Part shown: piece by piece, positions 9,643 to 18,056 of the stretch
How positions within the stretch are numbered: position 1 is the stretch's first letter
How the letters are laid out: every line of letters starts with the position of its first letter
NCBI GenBank assembly: GCA_017617805.1
Contig: JAFZVN010000033.1
Span: 1-43,748, forward strand
Source: Bacteroidaceae bacterium
Lineage (GTDB): Bacteria > Bacteroidota > Bacteroidia > Bacteroidales > Bacteroidaceae
Reading direction: 5' to 3'
Length of the DNA stretch: 43,748 bases
The notes under the pieces: generated by a model
Told to the model about the DNA's origin: nothing
What the model saw: the letters and a program-made list of their open reading frames with translations, nothing else
The model's database searches: none
Program-made: the position numbers and the translations under genes

Positions 9643-10482
9643 ATGAGACGCAACTACCGCATCAGCGACCTGAAAGATTACATCAATTGGGTGTATTTCT
9701 TCCATGCTTGGTCTTTGCCGCAACACACTGAAGAGGGAAAGCGCCTATACGATGAAGCACAGAAGATGTTGCAACGTCTGCAACCCTATGTGAAGGTCAA
9801 GGCGGTTGTGGAACTGATGCCAGCATGGAGCGAAGGAGATGATATCGTGGTGCAGCCTGTGCGTCCCTGTGAATGTGGACAGAGCCATCCTTTCGGAGAA
9901 CCCGTTCATCTGCCCATGTTGCGGCAACAAGTGCCAGGACGAGAGGGAACCTGCCTCTGCCTCAGCGATTTTGTGAGACCCCATTCTGCCATGCGGCAAG
10001 ACAAAATAGGCATTTTTGCCACCTCTACGAGCATTGATGTGGACAAGACCTTTCCTGATGATGAATACAACAAGATGCTCCTGCAGACCCTTGCTGACCG
10101 TCTGGCCGAAGCAGGATCAGAACGCCTGCACGAAGAGGTCAGGAAAACCCTTTGGGGATATGTGCCAGACGAACATCTGACCATCGAGGAACTGCACCAG
10201 GAGAAGTTTCAGGGCATCCGCCCCGCTGTGGGTTATCCCTGTCTGCCTGACATCTCCATCAATTTCCTGTTGGACAGGTTGATTGGGTTCGAGAGCATCG
10301 GAGTGACATTGACAAGCTCTGCCATGATGCAACCCCACGCCTCTGTGAGTGGACTGATGATCAGTCTTCCTCAGGCACACTACTTCTCCGTGGGAAAGAT
10401 TGGAAGCGATCAGCTTGCCAACTATGCCCAACGACGAAACATGACACTTGAAGAAATAAAAAGATACCTCCCATGTTGTTGA
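9643..10482 (+). CDS. Stand-alone B12-dependent methionine synthase activation domain protein
   Basis: Resembles the C-terminal S-adenosylmethionine-binding domain of MetH, which takes part in reductive re-methylation of oxidised cobalamin. 279 residues. Seen: IRPAVGYPCLPD (about 193-204), matching the RPxxGYPxxPD motif that binds AdoMet. Also the C-terminal pattern MMQPHASVSGLMISLPQAHYFSVGKI with an ending like DQLANYAQRRNMTLEEIKRYL, matching the MetH AMxPxASVSG...YFxVGxI...DYAxRKGM block. The B12 and methyltransferase domains are absent, so the main MetH would be encoded elsewhere. Split MetH systems are known in Bacteroidota. The end overlaps the next gene by 10 bp. Confidence 0.87.
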   Translation: MRRNYRISDLKDYINWVYFFHAWSLPQHTEEGKRLYDEAQKMLQRLQPYVKVKAVVELMPAWSEGDDIVVQPVRPCECGQSHPFGEPVHLPMLRQQVPGREGTCLCLSDFVRPHSAMRQDKIGIFATSTSIDVDKTFPDDEYNKMLLQTLADRLAEAGSERLHEEVRKTLWGYVPDEHLTIEELHQEKFQGIRPAVGYPCLPDISINFLLDRLIGFESIGVTLTSSAMMQPHASVSGLMISLPQAHYFSVGKIGSDQLANYAQRRNMTLEEIKRYLPCC

Positions 10483-11687
10483 GAATACTCATACTGATTA
10501 TCATCCTGTTGGTTGCGCCAGACCTGTACATCTATTTCATGTACATCCGTCGATGGACAAGCAATCCATGGCTTCGCATCCTGTGGTTCGTGCCTTCCAT
10601 CGCACTCGCCATCACTGCTGCCATCATCATCAGTACGGGCGATATGCGTCCTGAGCACCAAGCATGGGTAAGCATCTTCATGTACGCCTTCCTCGTCCTT
10701 TGTGCTCCCAAGGCACTCTTCATGGTGATGGACGGCATTGGACAGGGAATCAATCAACTTGTCACCACCCAAGGAGCACGCTCTCGCGAAGAGTACGACA
10801 GCCTCTTCGTACGTTTCTTCCGCATCCTGGGCATGGCACTTGCCATCTTCTCATTCTCACTGCTCACGTATGGTTATTTTTTCGGCAGGAACCGCTATGT
10901 GGTACATCAACAGACATTCTATTTTGCTGACCTGCCCAAGCAATTCGAAGGCTATCGTATCGTCCAGTTCTCCGATTTCCACATCGGAACCCTAAATGAT
11001 GGGCACAGAGAAGATGCACGCACCATTGTGGACCTCATCAATGCCCAGCATGGCGATGCCATCCTCTTCACAGGTGATCTCGTCAACCACCAGAGTGCTG
11101 AACTCGATGGATTCCGTCGAGACCTCGACCGACTCCAAGCCCCTGATGGTGTCTATGCCGTGATGGGCAACCACGACTACAGCATGTACCTACGCTACCC
11201 TTCTGAGGCACAACGTGAAGCCGACGTGAAGGAGCTGCAGCGCCGTATCCAGAGCTTTGGCTGGACGCTCCTGCTCAACGACCATCGTATCATCCGACGA
11301 GGTTCTGATTCCCTCGTCATCGCAGGTGTGGAGAACGATGGACGTCCACCCTTCCCTGCCCTTGGCGACTTGCCCAAGACCATGAAGGGACTGAAACGTA
11401 GCTGTTTCACGGTGCTCATGAGTCACGACCCCACTCATTGGCGACGCAATATCATTCCCCAGACCAACATCCAACTCACCCTCTCTGGACACACCCATGC
11501 AGGGCAGTTCAAGGTGTTTGGCTGGTCACCTGTGACTCATGTCTATCGCGAATGGTCTGGAGCTTACAGCGAAGGCAATCAGATTCTCAATGTCAGCGAT
11601 GGTGTCGGAGCCGTCATGTTCCCCTTCCGTTTCGGAGCCTGGCCTGAAATCAACGTCATCACCTTGCGGCGCTGCACTAAACCCTAA
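10473..11687 (+). CDS. Membrane-anchored metallophosphoesterase (YkuE-like)
   Basis: Calcineurin-like phosphoesterase, 404 residues. The N-terminal part has about four hydrophobic segments (about 2-20, 36-54, 64-84 and 112-132), followed by the catalytic domain. Metal-ligand motifs are all present: SDFHIG (Asp168, His170), GDLVNH, GNHD (232-235), SHDP, and SGHTHAGQ (Gly339-His342). Related YkuE proteins are secreted or membrane-linked phosphoesterases of broad or unknown substrate. A lipid pyrophosphate role is possible because plsC is the next gene, but this is only inference. It overlaps the previous gene by 10 bp and so is probably translationally coupled. Confidence 0.9.
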   Translation: MLLRILILIIILLVAPDLYIYFMYIRRWTSNPWLRILWFVPSIALAITAAIIISTGDMRPEHQAWVSIFMYAFLVLCAPKALFMVMDGIGQGINQLVTTQGARSREEYDSLFVRFFRILGMALAIFSFSLLTYGYFFGRNRYVVHQQTFYFADLPKQFEGYRIVQFSDFHIGTLNDGHREDARTIVDLINAQHGDAILFTGDLVNHQSAELDGFRRDLDRLQAPDGVYAVMGNHDYSMYLRYPSEAQREADVKELQRRIQSFGWTLLLNDHRIIRRGSDSLVIAGVENDGRPPFPALGDLPKTMKGLKRSCFTVLMSHDPTHWRRNIIPQTNIQLTLSGHTHAGQFKVFGWSPVTHVYREWSGAYSEGNQILNVSDGVGAVMFPFRFGAWPEINVITLRRCTKP

Positions 11688-11728
11688 ACTCACTTTTCAT
11701 TTTTCACTTTTAACTCTCAACTCCTAAC
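11688..11728 (+). repeat. CACTTTTCA/TTTCACTTTTAACTC repeat before plsC
   Basis: The spacer reads as degenerate tandem words, CTCACTTTTCATTTTTCACT followed by TTTAACTCTCAACTCC. It is another sequence version of the short-word repeats at operon joints in this window, and it ends a few bases before the plsC ATG. Confidence 0.6.
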
Positions 11729-12457
11729 ATGCTCAATATTCTCTACAAACTCTACTCGTTTCTGATTGCATTGCCACTCTTCGTGGTCATCACCATCTTC
11801 GTGTCCACCAGTGTCATCATCGCAGGTTTCCTCGGTGATACAGACGTAGTGGCATACTACCTTCCCAAGTTCTGGTCTAAATGTGCTTTTTGGCTTTTCC
11901 TCTTGAAAGTCAAGGTCGAGGGTCGTGAGAACATCAAGAAGGAAGAGAGTTACGTCTTCCTCGCCAACCACCAGGGCTACTACGACATCTTCCTCGTCTA
12001 TGGTTATCTAGGACACAACTTCAAGTGGATGATGAAGGAATACCTGCGCAAGATTCCTTTCGTTGGCTATGCCTGCGCCAAATCCAAGCAGATTTATCTT
12101 GCCGATGGCATCTCTGGCATCTCCAAAGCGGTACAACAGTCACGTGAGACCCTTCAAGGCGGTATGTCGATGGTGATTTTCCCTGAAGGCACTCGTACCC
12201 ACACAGGCAAGATGTCGCCCTTCAAGCGTGGTTCCTTCATGCTCGCCAATGAGATTGGTTTGCCCATCGTGCCTCTCACCATCAACGGTTCCTTCGACGT
12301 CTTCAACCGTCATCACAAGTCCGTCCATCTGGGTACAGTCACCTTGACCATCCACAAGCCCATCACAGCAGAAGAGCGTCAAGGCAAACAAACAAAGGCC
12401 ATCATGCAAGACGTTTATGACGTCATCCACGATGGTCTCGATCCTAAGTACCAATAA
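11729..12457 (+). CDS. plsC: 1-acyl-sn-glycerol-3-phosphate acyltransferase (PlsC family)
   Basis: Adds the second acyl chain to lysophosphatidic acid to make phosphatidic acid at the inner membrane. 242 residues. An N-terminal hydrophobic region (about 8-35) is followed by the acyltransferase motifs: NHQGYYD with catalytic His81 and Asp86 (HX4D), and FPEGTRT at 151-157. The motif IPFVGYACAKSKQIYLAD lies between them and VPLTING comes after. Length is normal. It is the last gene of the GT2-pyrC operon, and its stop is only 10 bp from the converging next gene, with no terminator hairpin seen. Confidence 0.93.
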   Translation: MLNILYKLYSFLIALPLFVVITIFVSTSVIIAGFLGDTDVVAYYLPKFWSKCAFWLFLLKVKVEGRENIKKEESYVFLANHQGYYDIFLVYGYLGHNFKWMMKEYLRKIPFVGYACAKSKQIYLADGISGISKAVQQSRETLQGGMSMVIFPEGTRTHTGKMSPFKRGSFMLANEIGLPIVPLTINGSFDVFNRHHKSVHLGTVTLTIHKPITAEERQGKQTKAIMQDVYDVIHDGLDPKYQ

Positions 12458-12467
12458 TTTTCTTCTC

Positions 12468-14735
12468 TTAAATACCTGCCAGCAACATCGTCACGTCAGC
12501 CGGATTGAGTGCCCACTCATAGGTGTAGGCTTCGTCAGCTTCCTGAGCATCCTCCACCACCGTGAGGTGCTGAGCCTTTGCTTTGATCTCGAGCAACGCC
12601 CCAACTGAGAGTTTGGATGCCAACCGATGGAGCAATGCCTCAACACACTTACCATTAGCTCCCCTAAGTGTCTGGGCAGTGAAAGGCATCTCCAGCCAGA
12701 TAATCTCACGTTTGGCAACATCAAGCACGCCAAACACCAATCCCTTAGAGAGATTGCCCTCGCTGACACGCACCATATGCTGCACACAAGAAGGGTCATA
12801 AGCCACACCCGTATTCTCTGAGACTGTCATAGGATGAGCTGAATCCATCCATCCCACCACCAGATTGGGAGAGAGCGCACCATTGGAATAGGCATTGCAA
12901 GTAAATGTGGCATATTGAGCACCAGCTGCTTCCAGTTCTGGCAGGGATAACTCGATGTACTCAGCCGTTCCCACCATCTCTGGAATGTTTATGATGTCGC
13001 CAGAGTGCTTAGCTCCCACACAGGTCAGATTATAATATGCGCACTCTGCTATCTCATCATTGGGCAACGCGATGCGGCAACTCAAGTCCATATCGAGATG
13101 CTGTGCATGCAAGTCCTTGCCCCATTGGAGAAACAGACGAACAGCATCACCCTCGATGGGGAATCTCGTTCCCATCAATGCACAGGAAGTATCTTGAATG
13201 GTGGTAGAACGATCACCCACACTCACTGGAATATCATAGAGAGCAGCATCGATGTAGATGGTCTTAGCAGTTGTCTTCTGGGCAGCAAAACGTCTGGCCA
13301 TGGAAGCCTTATAAAGGTCATTCACAGCTTTCGCCATCGCTTGACGAGCATCCTCATCATAAAGTGCCAGTAGCTTATTGGGCTCAATCTGGACGGGAGC
13401 GCCTGTGATAGGTCTGGCTATACGTGTTTCTTGAGGATCGAAATAAATATTCGCTGCATTGCCAAGTGAAAGCAACAGACGAGCAGGCAACTGATCCGCC
13501 AACTCCTCAAAGGCTTTCAACACCTTATCGCTGCCAAACCGAAGCATGGAGGCAAACAAACAACGGGCAAAGAGTCCTGGTCGCTCTTTCAATAAAGCCA
13601 AGGTTTGGTCGGCATCCTTGGCAGAGCGAGCCTTGTCCACCCTACCCTGCCATGTAGAATAATCCTGCTTGTAGAACACATCCATGATCTCCGCCAGATG
13701 GTCGAACCCCTTCTTATGGGAGTATTCACCCAGTCGAAGCGCACGAATCATACGAACCCACATGCCACGCTTGGGATGCATGTTCTCAGCAGCCTGCCTG
13801 GCTGTCATTGGGAGTGCATTCAACCACAGCGCTACCCTCAGACACGTCTTGCGATCATACTTCAACTTCAGCTTCTGCTTCATGCCCACAGCAGCCTCCG
13901 CACTCTTGTCCAGTGGACCCCACATGTGAAAGTAGAGCTTGCTGGCATGCGCCACCAAAGTCTTAGGTTCAATGAGCTGCACGTAACCCGTCTTCTCATA
14001 CCAGAGATAACGAAGCACATCTGTGGGTGTCTTCAACAACTTCGAAGCCTCGCCTGCCCGACCTTGTTCCACCAAGAGCTTGATGACCAACATCGCCGTT
14101 TCCTTCATTGTGATGTTAGGGTTGTCAGGCAACGGGAACTCACGGAGCAGACGCTCCAACGAATCCTTTTGCGTACCATCCAACGGTGTGGAAGAGGCGA
14201 GAAGAGACGAAAAAACATGCTGCAAGTCCTCGATGGTGAACAGACGCAGCTCCTTCAACTTGCTGCCTTGGCCCTGATAAACGAAATCAGCCGTCTCAAA
14301 AGGTGTACCACAGAACGGGCAACCATTGTAACGCTCAAGAGGGAATGTCCCTTCTGGGATGAGGTGACCACATGACAATCTCGTGCCCCTGAAACCAGCT
14401 TCCTCTCCAAAGAAATTCGCAATGAACGTGATGAAATGGTCAGCATACGATTCACCCGTAGGCACATCCCAACCCTTGACGAGTGGAGCCCAATTGAGGT
14501 TCATCCTCATCACTTTGTTGATGCACTTCGTGATTTCAGCAAGTCTGTCCGTGGATACTGCATTCAAGGCATGAAGCAGTTCCTCGCTGACGCAGAATCC
14601 GCTCTCCTTCAGCCGTGCCACAAATGCCACCACAGGCACCGAAGCCTCAGACTTCAAGTCCACGTCCTCACGTCGGATGTCGAGGAACACTGCACGGTAG
14701 CGCAACGCCACCTGTGTCAAAACCTTGTTGTTCAT
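12468..14735 (-). CDS. Large RING-like zinc finger / TerD-like protein (MXAN_6230/SCO0854-type)
   Basis: 755 residues, no signal peptide or membrane segment. Residues 122-142 hold a treble-clef/RING-like metal site with Cys122, His124, Cys139 and Cys142 (SCGHLIPEG...CPFCGTPF). The middle 400 residues are mostly helical with no motif I can name. Residues about 505-640 (VGDRSTTIQDTS, then LDMDLSCRIALPNDEI, HSGDI and IELSLPEL) look like the TerD/CABP fold of tellurium-resistance and stress proteins, where DxDLS and HSGD are hallmark patterns. The overall layout fits the RING-domain family named after Myxococcus MXAN_6230 and Streptomyces SCO0854, whose function is unknown. It is single, with its own promoter and about 115 bases of leader. 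No other ter genes are in the window. Confidence 0.75.
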   Translation of the reverse strand: MNNKVLTQVALRYRAVFLDIRREDVDLKSEASVPVVAFVARLKESGFCVSEELLHALNAVSTDRLAEITKCINKVMRMNLNWAPLVKGWDVPTGESYADHFITFIANFFGEEAGFRGTRLSCGHLIPEGTFPLERYNGCPFCGTPFETADFVYQGQGSKLKELRLFTIEDLQHVFSSLLASSTPLDGTQKDSLERLLREFPLPDNPNITMKETAMLVIKLLVEQGRAGEASKLLKTPTDVLRYLWYEKTGYVQLIEPKTLVAHASKLYFHMWGPLDKSAEAAVGMKQKLKLKYDRKTCLRVALWLNALPMTARQAAENMHPKRGMWVRMIRALRLGEYSHKKGFDHLAEIMDVFYKQDYSTWQGRVDKARSAKDADQTLALLKERPGLFARCLFASMLRFGSDKVLKAFEELADQLPARLLLSLGNAANIYFDPQETRIARPITGAPVQIEPNKLLALYDEDARQAMAKAVNDLYKASMARRFAAQKTTAKTIYIDAALYDIPVSVGDRSTTIQDTSCALMGTRFPIEGDAVRLFLQWGKDLHAQHLDMDLSCRIALPNDEIAECAYYNLTCVGAKHSGDIINIPEMVGTAEYIELSLPELEAAGAQYATFTCNAYSNGALSPNLVVGWMDSAHPMTVSENTGVAYDPSCVQHMVRVSEGNLSKGLVFGVLDVAKREIIWLEMPFTAQTLRGANGKCVEALLHRLASKLSVGALLEIKAKAQHLTVVEDAQEADEAYTYEWALNPADVTMLLAGI

Positions 14736-14856
14736 CTCATTATAAATATAAAAGGTAATTGGCTAACAGAGAAGAATAAAATCTTAGTAGGAGTATGTCA
14801 GCCTTGACCTTGTTAATATATTCTGAGCAGCGACCTTATTTCTTCCAATCGCCGTA

Positions 14857-14887
14857 CAAAGTTACATCTTTACCATGAAATCACAAA
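14857..14887 (-). promoter_or_regulatory. Promoter of the RING/TerD-like gene
   Basis: Minus strand: TTTG (14887-14884), 19 bp spacer, then TAACTTTG (14864-14857). Both elements fit the Bacteroidota consensus. Confidence 0.75.
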
Positions 14888-14950
14888 ACAATTCGCCACT
14901 TATGTGTTAATCGTTGAGTGAATATGTGATGGTGGACACTACATGCACCT

Positions 14951-16348
14951 TTATTCTACGCTGATGATGACACGTCGATAAGCTACCAAATGGAAGGGGC
15001 CATCATCATGCACCTCGCACACCAAATGGAGTTTCTTACCCCATGCATCTTGAGGAATCTGCACAGTTGCAATAGATGATTCTGATACAAGCATGGAAAG
15101 CGGCTGATGATCGAGGCCAAACTCTTTCTGCTGCCACCAAAGGAATGAAAGGGCATCACCCTCACGATCATAGGAACGGGAGGCATCCAAACGGACTTGA
15201 GTTCCTGCTTTCGCATGGATATGGATGACAGCCTTGCCTTTCTGTCCATTCACTATCACATGAGGATTGGTGTTGCCTCTACCCTCGTCTGCCCATTGCA
15301 TACGAGCCTTGAAATCGTTCAGTTCGTCAGGGTAGAAACGACGCTTATAGTCGCGAGTGGTGTTGTAGGTAGGTTGTTCCCAACTTGTCCACGCATAGGT
15401 GAGGGAGTCAGGACAAAATCCATACTGGTGATAACCACCCCAATTCACCTGCGCTGGGTCTTCAGGGTCACTCAATCCGTTGGGCATCACATAGAGGAAA
15501 GACGGCGTGTCACCCTCCACACCCCATTTATAATTAGGATATTCAGCCCCCAACGCACCTTTTCCTTGAATAAACTTTGCATGTTCGTCCCAATGCTCCT
15601 TACCCAAGTCACATTGCAGTTGCCAAGTCCCTTCATCCCAAATGAATTGCAGATTGTCCTTGAACTCCTGTCTTAGCCACATGTGCGAACTGCGGGCACG
15701 ATCCATGCGGTGGGCATAGTCCATATCCTGATCTGTGATAGTATAGAGGCGGAATTTGCGAACGAATTTTCTGACTTCGTCAGCAGTTCGTGTCTGTTTC
15801 ACACGCCAAATAGCTTGCGCCAGTGTGTTCGCCCCACCCCATGCTGCCACATAGATGGGTCTTGGATCATCCTCGTCGGCCAATCGGATGAGCAGTTCGC
15901 TGCCTGGTGAGTCATTACGCTCACCGATAGAACGGATGCCACCATACATACTGCCCATCACGGCCCTGCTACGTATATAGTCAGCACAAGGCCAGTAACC
16001 CATTTTCTGACACCCAGTTTCCTTCTTTTGCGAGAGGAATCCTTTCTGTCCAGAGCGTTTCATCAAGTTCGGCAGGTCTTTCTCGTAGGCATCAATCACA
16101 CGATACATATATTGTGCCCACTCTCCTGGATACGGATCACAATTCCATCCCACCGACGTAATCAGCGCCTCTATCTCATACATATCGGCATACGCCATCA
16201 GACGCACCAACGACTCCATATCATCAGGCTCCACATCCGCTGGTGCAATATCCGTACATACCACCAATCGTGGTTTCAGTTCAGCCTTTTGTGCACAGAT
16301 ATTCATCGAAGCACAAAGCAAAAACAAAAACAATAACGTATTCCTCAT
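14951..16348 (-). CDS. Secreted DUF1593 (nucleoside-hydrolase-like) protein
   Basis: 465 residues with a signal peptide (MRNTLLFLFLLCASMNICAQ). The N-terminal domain opens with LVVCTDIAPADVEPDDMESL. This Asp-rich loop recalls the calcium-binding loop of nucleoside hydrolases and is typical of DUF1593. The last 110 residues look like an Ig-like beta domain (GTQVRLDASRSYDREGDALSFLWW). Family members occur in polysaccharide-degrading Bacteroidota and some are labelled cellulose-binding, but no reaction is established to my knowledge. ATG 16348 is preferred to the GTG at 16354. The gene follows the isopropylmalate-synthase paralogue by 22 bp, probably on the same transcript, though the functions look unrelated. 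Confidence 0.85.
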   Translation of the reverse strand: MRNTLLFLFLLCASMNICAQKAELKPRLVVCTDIAPADVEPDDMESLVRLMAYADMYEIEALITSVGWNCDPYPGEWAQYMYRVIDAYEKDLPNLMKRSGQKGFLSQKKETGCQKMGYWPCADYIRSRAVMGSMYGGIRSIGERNDSPGSELLIRLADEDDPRPIYVAAWGGANTLAQAIWRVKQTRTADEVRKFVRKFRLYTITDQDMDYAHRMDRARSSHMWLRQEFKDNLQFIWDEGTWQLQCDLGKEHWDEHAKFIQGKGALGAEYPNYKWGVEGDTPSFLYVMPNGLSDPEDPAQVNWGGYHQYGFCPDSLTYAWTSWEQPTYNTTRDYKRRFYPDELNDFKARMQWADEGRGNTNPHVIVNGQKGKAVIHIHAKAGTQVRLDASRSYDREGDALSFLWWQQKEFGLDHQPLSMLVSESSIATVQIPQDAWGKKLHLVCEVHDDGPFHLVAYRRVIISVE

Positions 16349-16370
16349 AACCACAACCTTTCACACAGGA

Positions 16371-17897
16371 TTACTCCTCATTTTCAATAATATTGAGCAT
16401 TTTCACAGTGGCTTTGATGGCAGCTTCTGTCTGGTCAGCATCGAGCGCACGTGTACGATAAGTCTTTTCGTTGTATGTCCACGAGATGGTGGTTTGCACG
16501 AGGGCATCAGTACGTCCACCTGGTGGGATGCTGACCTGATAATTGGTGAGCCAAGGGAAGGTTCTGTTGAGTTTGTCCTTATAGATGTGGCGCACAGCAT
16601 GGATGAACGCATCATACATACCGTCACCCATAGCCGATTCCTCAAACACGTCGCCATTCACTTCGAGTTTCACCGATGCCATAGGCTTCAATCCATAAGC
16701 CGTAGAGACCATATAAGAAATGAGTTTCACCTTATCATCAGGCGCACTGTGTTTCAGCACATCTGCCACAATGTAAGGGAGGTCTTCCTGTGTGATGAGC
16801 TGCTTCTTGTCGCCCAATTCGATGATTCGGTCAGTCACACGGCGTGTCTGTTCAGGAGTGAGTTCAAGACCAAGCTCTTCGAGGTTCTTGAGGATATTCG
16901 CCTTGCCAGAGTTCTTGCCAAGGGCATACTCACGCTTCCTGCCAAATCGTTCAGGCAGGAGGTCGTTGCAGTAGAGGTTATTCTTGTTGTCGCCATCGGC
17001 ATGCACACCAGCCACCTGCGTGAAGACATTCTCACCAATGATGGGTTTGTTAGGTGGGATGGCGATGCCTGACAGACTTTCCACCATCGTGGAGACTGTA
17101 CCAAGATTTTCCTCATTGATATGAGTCAGCACATGGGCATGATCCTTCAGAATGGCCTGCACCGAAGAAAGTGGCGCATTGCCAGCACGTTCGCCAAGAC
17201 CGTTCACAGCCGTATGCACACCTCGGCAACCAACCATCACAGCAGCGAGCACATTGCTCGTGGCGAGGTCGTAGTCATTGTGGGCATGGAAATCGAAATG
17301 CAGGTCAGGATAGCAGGTCACCATCTGACTGACGAAGGCGGCTGTCAGTTGCGGATTGAGGATGCCCAAAGTGTCAGGCAACATGAAACGTTTCACGCCA
17401 CAATCCTTCAGGGCATCGATGAAGCCAAACACATAATTGGGGCTGTCCTTCATGCCGTTCGACCAGTCCTCCAGATAGAGATTGACACCGATACCCAACT
17501 GCTGAGCATAGGCGATGCTCTGACGGATGTCAGCCACATGCTCCTCAAGGGTTTTCTTCAACTGGAAACGGCAATGGCGTTCACTACCCTTACAGAGCAG
17601 GTTGATGTTGCGGCATTCGCAGTCGTTGATCCAGTCGAGCGAGGTCTTGCCATCGACGAAACCCAGCACCTCTACCCTATCCAGCATATCAGCCTGACGA
17701 GCCCATCGGCAGATGCTCTTCACAGCCTCCTTCTCGCCATCCGACACACGTGCTGAAGCCACTTCAATGCGATCCACATTCAAGTCCATCAGCAGCATGC
17801 GGGCTATCATCAGTTTCTCGTGGGGCACAAAACTCACGCTGTTGGTCTGTTCACCATCGCGCAACGTCGTGTCCATGATTTCTACATACTTTTCCAT
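16371..17897 (-). CDS. Alpha-isopropylmalate / (R)-citramalate synthase family protein (second LeuA-type enzyme)
   Basis: Condenses acetyl-CoA with a 2-oxoacid; 508 residues from ATG 17897. The TIM-barrel motifs are present: DTTLRDGEQ near the N terminus, FDFHAHNDYDLATSN for metal binding, and NGLGERAGN. The C-terminal regulatory LeuA dimer domain follows (SVKLEVNGDVFEESAMGDG...YQVSIPPGGRTDALVQT). It differs from the operon LeuA at 34355-35854 in the substrate-loop region (TNSVSFVPHEK in place of [11 protein letters not shown]). It may therefore be citramalate synthase (isoleucine) or a second isopropylmalate synthase; sequence reading alone cannot decide. The longer frame to 17948 starts upstream of the likely promoter box and is rejected. 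Confidence 0.88.
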   Translation of the reverse strand: MEKYVEIMDTTLRDGEQTNSVSFVPHEKLMIARMLLMDLNVDRIEVASARVSDGEKEAVKSICRWARQADMLDRVEVLGFVDGKTSLDWINDCECRNINLLCKGSERHCRFQLKKTLEEHVADIRQSIAYAQQLGIGVNLYLEDWSNGMKDSPNYVFGFIDALKDCGVKRFMLPDTLGILNPQLTAAFVSQMVTCYPDLHFDFHAHNDYDLATSNVLAAVMVGCRGVHTAVNGLGERAGNAPLSSVQAILKDHAHVLTHINEENLGTVSTMVESLSGIAIPPNKPIIGENVFTQVAGVHADGDNKNNLYCNDLLPERFGRKREYALGKNSGKANILKNLEELGLELTPEQTRRVTDRIIELGDKKQLITQEDLPYIVADVLKHSAPDDKVKLISYMVSTAYGLKPMASVKLEVNGDVFEESAMGDGMYDAFIHAVRHIYKDKLNRTFPWLTNYQVSIPPGGRTDALVQTTISWTYNEKTYRTRALDADQTEAAIKATVKMLNIIENEE

Positions 17898-17920
17898 ATC
17901 CTTTTTTTCCTTTTCGAGTG

Positions 17921-17928
17921 CAAAGTTA
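17921..17928 (-). promoter_or_regulatory. -7 promoter box of the isopropylmalate/citramalate synthase paralogue
   Basis: TAACTTTG on the minus strand, 23 bp from the chosen start codon, implying a very short leader. A CTTG at 17949-17946 is 17 bp upstream, a little close. Unlike the leu operon, there is no room for an attenuator. Confidence 0.65.
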
Positions 17929-17979
17929 CATAAAAAAGCAGACATCAAGTGTCATTCTTTCACTTTTATTAACTTTCTC

Positions 17980-18010
17980 TTGGCAGAATGACAAGGAAAG
18001 CGTACCTTTG
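17980..18010 (+). promoter_or_regulatory. Promoter of the porin-symporter operon
   Basis: TTGG at 17980-17983, 19 bp spacer, then TACCTTTG at 18003-18010. The start codon is at 18057. Confidence 0.75.
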
Positions 18011-18056
18011 CCTGAAAATTTGACACATTAACACATTAAAAACTAATATTATTTCT

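Noticed and set aside
9985-10010. CCATGCGGCAAGA in the MetH-activation gene as another copy of the atpG repeat tail
   Set aside because: Only about 13 bp match, no GTTGACA words adjoin, and the encoded residues fit the normal domain sequence. Probably chance.
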